Shown: piece by piece, positions 12,375 to 12,856 of the stretch
How positions within the stretch are numbered: the stretch's first letter is position 1
Layout: every line of letters begins with the position of its first letter
NCBI GenBank assembly: GCA_002421585.1
Contig: DIKD01000010.1
Span: 1-12,856, forward strand
Reading direction: 5' to 3'
DNA: 12,856 nt
Source: Dehalococcoidia bacterium UBA5627
GTDB lineage: Bacteria; Chloroflexota; Dehalococcoidia; Dehalococcoidales; UBA5627
Position numbers and translations under genes: made by a program
The notes under the pieces: model-generated
Database searches by the model: none
What the model saw: the letters and a program-made list of their open reading frames with translations, nothing else
Told to the model about the DNA's origin: nothing

Positions 12375-12856
12375 TTACCTGACGTCGTAAGGTTCCAGGT
12401 ATTTGTTCCACTCTTTGATATGGTTTACATAGCGATGCGGTAAATAGAAAGGCAGGTTGTTCTGGGGTATCTTTGGCTTTGAAAGAAGAGTCATATGAGC
12501 CTGTTCGGGGGTTCTGCCCGCCTTGTGCAGATTACAGGGAATACAGGCGGTAGTGGTGTTTTCCCATGTGTGTTCTCCCCCTCGAGAGCGCGGAATTATA
12601 TGGTCGATTGTGAGTTGTTTTTCCGCCTTGCCGCAATACTGACAGGTATAGTTATCCCGATGAAAAACACCAAAACGGGTAAGCTTTTGCTCGGCTCGGC
12701 GTGTTCTTTTTACAAAGAAATCAAGTTTGATAACAGAAGGAATGGGGAAAGTGTCGTATGCCGAGTGGATAAAGCCCTTGCCGTTTTCCAGCATTTCCGC
12801 CTTACCCTGTATCATCAAGACGATAGCTCTACGGGCATGGCAGACACTTAAAGGCT
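12375..12856 (-). CDS. HNH endonuclease, 5' end outside the window
   Basis: The frame is open on the minus strand to the right edge of the window, so the TTG at 12818 is not the start; codons before it read PLSVCHARRAIVL, the conserved N-terminal motif of this HNH family (PLxVxxxxRAxxLL). Counting from the TTG, the core runs DNYTCQYCGK (54-63, first Cys pair), LTIDHIIPRSRGG (68-80, catalytic His) and ENTTTACIPCN (86-96, second Cys pair and the N of HNH). It then has the family's usual tail ending in a Pro- and Trp-containing helix. These are small zinc-stabilised nucleases found in many bacterial chromosomes; the physiological role is unknown. The TAA stop is at 12377-12375. No terminator or promoter is visible for it in the window. 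Confidence 0.85.
   Translation of the reverse strand, partial: PLSVCHARRAIVLMIQGKAEMLENGKGFIHSAYDTFPIPSVIKLDFFVKRTRRAEQKLTRFGVFHRDNYTCQYCGKAEKQLTIDHIIPRSRGGEHTWENTTTACIPCNLHKAGRTPEQAHMTLLSKPKIPQNNLPFYLPHRYVNHIKEWNKYLEPYDVR

Noticed and set aside
12495..12851. 118-aa plus-strand ORF opposite the HNH gene
   Set aside because: It is antisense to an HNH gene with clear zinc and catalytic motifs, and its own translation shows no domain.

Overview
This window looks like a chromosomal stretch from a moderately low-GC bacterium. The best guess is an anaerobic Chloroflexota, near Dehalococcoidia. That rests on the overall feel of the lysA-holB-PSP1 (ricT-type) cluster, the frequent TTG starts, an S2P-like protein with CBS domains, and secreted proteins with signal peptides. 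It is inference, not a match to a known genome. There is no phage module, CRISPR array or intact insertion sequence. Two stretches look like small repeat elements.

Layout. Positions 3-236 hold the 3' end of a gene that enters from the left. A predicted promoter and a structured leader precede a KefB/CPA2-type cation:proton antiporter (503-1723, TTG start), which ends in a clear intrinsic terminator. A gap of about 0.5 kb contains clustered palindromes, one of them Fur-box-like, and then a good promoter for a membrane protein (2238-3314). That protein has an S2P/M50 fold and tandem CBS domains but has lost the HExxH zinc motif. It converges on a secreted alpha/beta hydrolase on the minus strand (3336-4775). 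The hydrolase is divergent from a large surface protein (4956-7847) built from exactly 7 x 39-residue blades and 7 x 89-residue IPT/TIG repeats plus a C-terminal membrane anchor. Back-to-back promoters lie between the two.

Next come tRNA-Asp(GTC) on the minus strand with its own promoter, and a roughly 120-bp element with two identical 20-nt GC-rich palindromes. The housekeeping run follows: lysA (lysine synthesis), holB (clamp-loader delta'), and a PSP1/RicT-type protein. These are co-directional and closely spaced, and the run is closed by a terminator. A small 57-aa ORF with an apparently leaderless start follows, then about 340 bp of non-coding sequence rich in inverted repeats. The window closes with an HNH endonuclease on the minus strand whose 5' end lies outside.

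The divergent secreted hydrolase and membrane-anchored repeat protein are the most accessory-looking part and may form a cell-surface pair. The catalytically degenerate S2P/CBS protein and the palindromic elements are the other points of interest. No obviously new defence or mobile system is evident.
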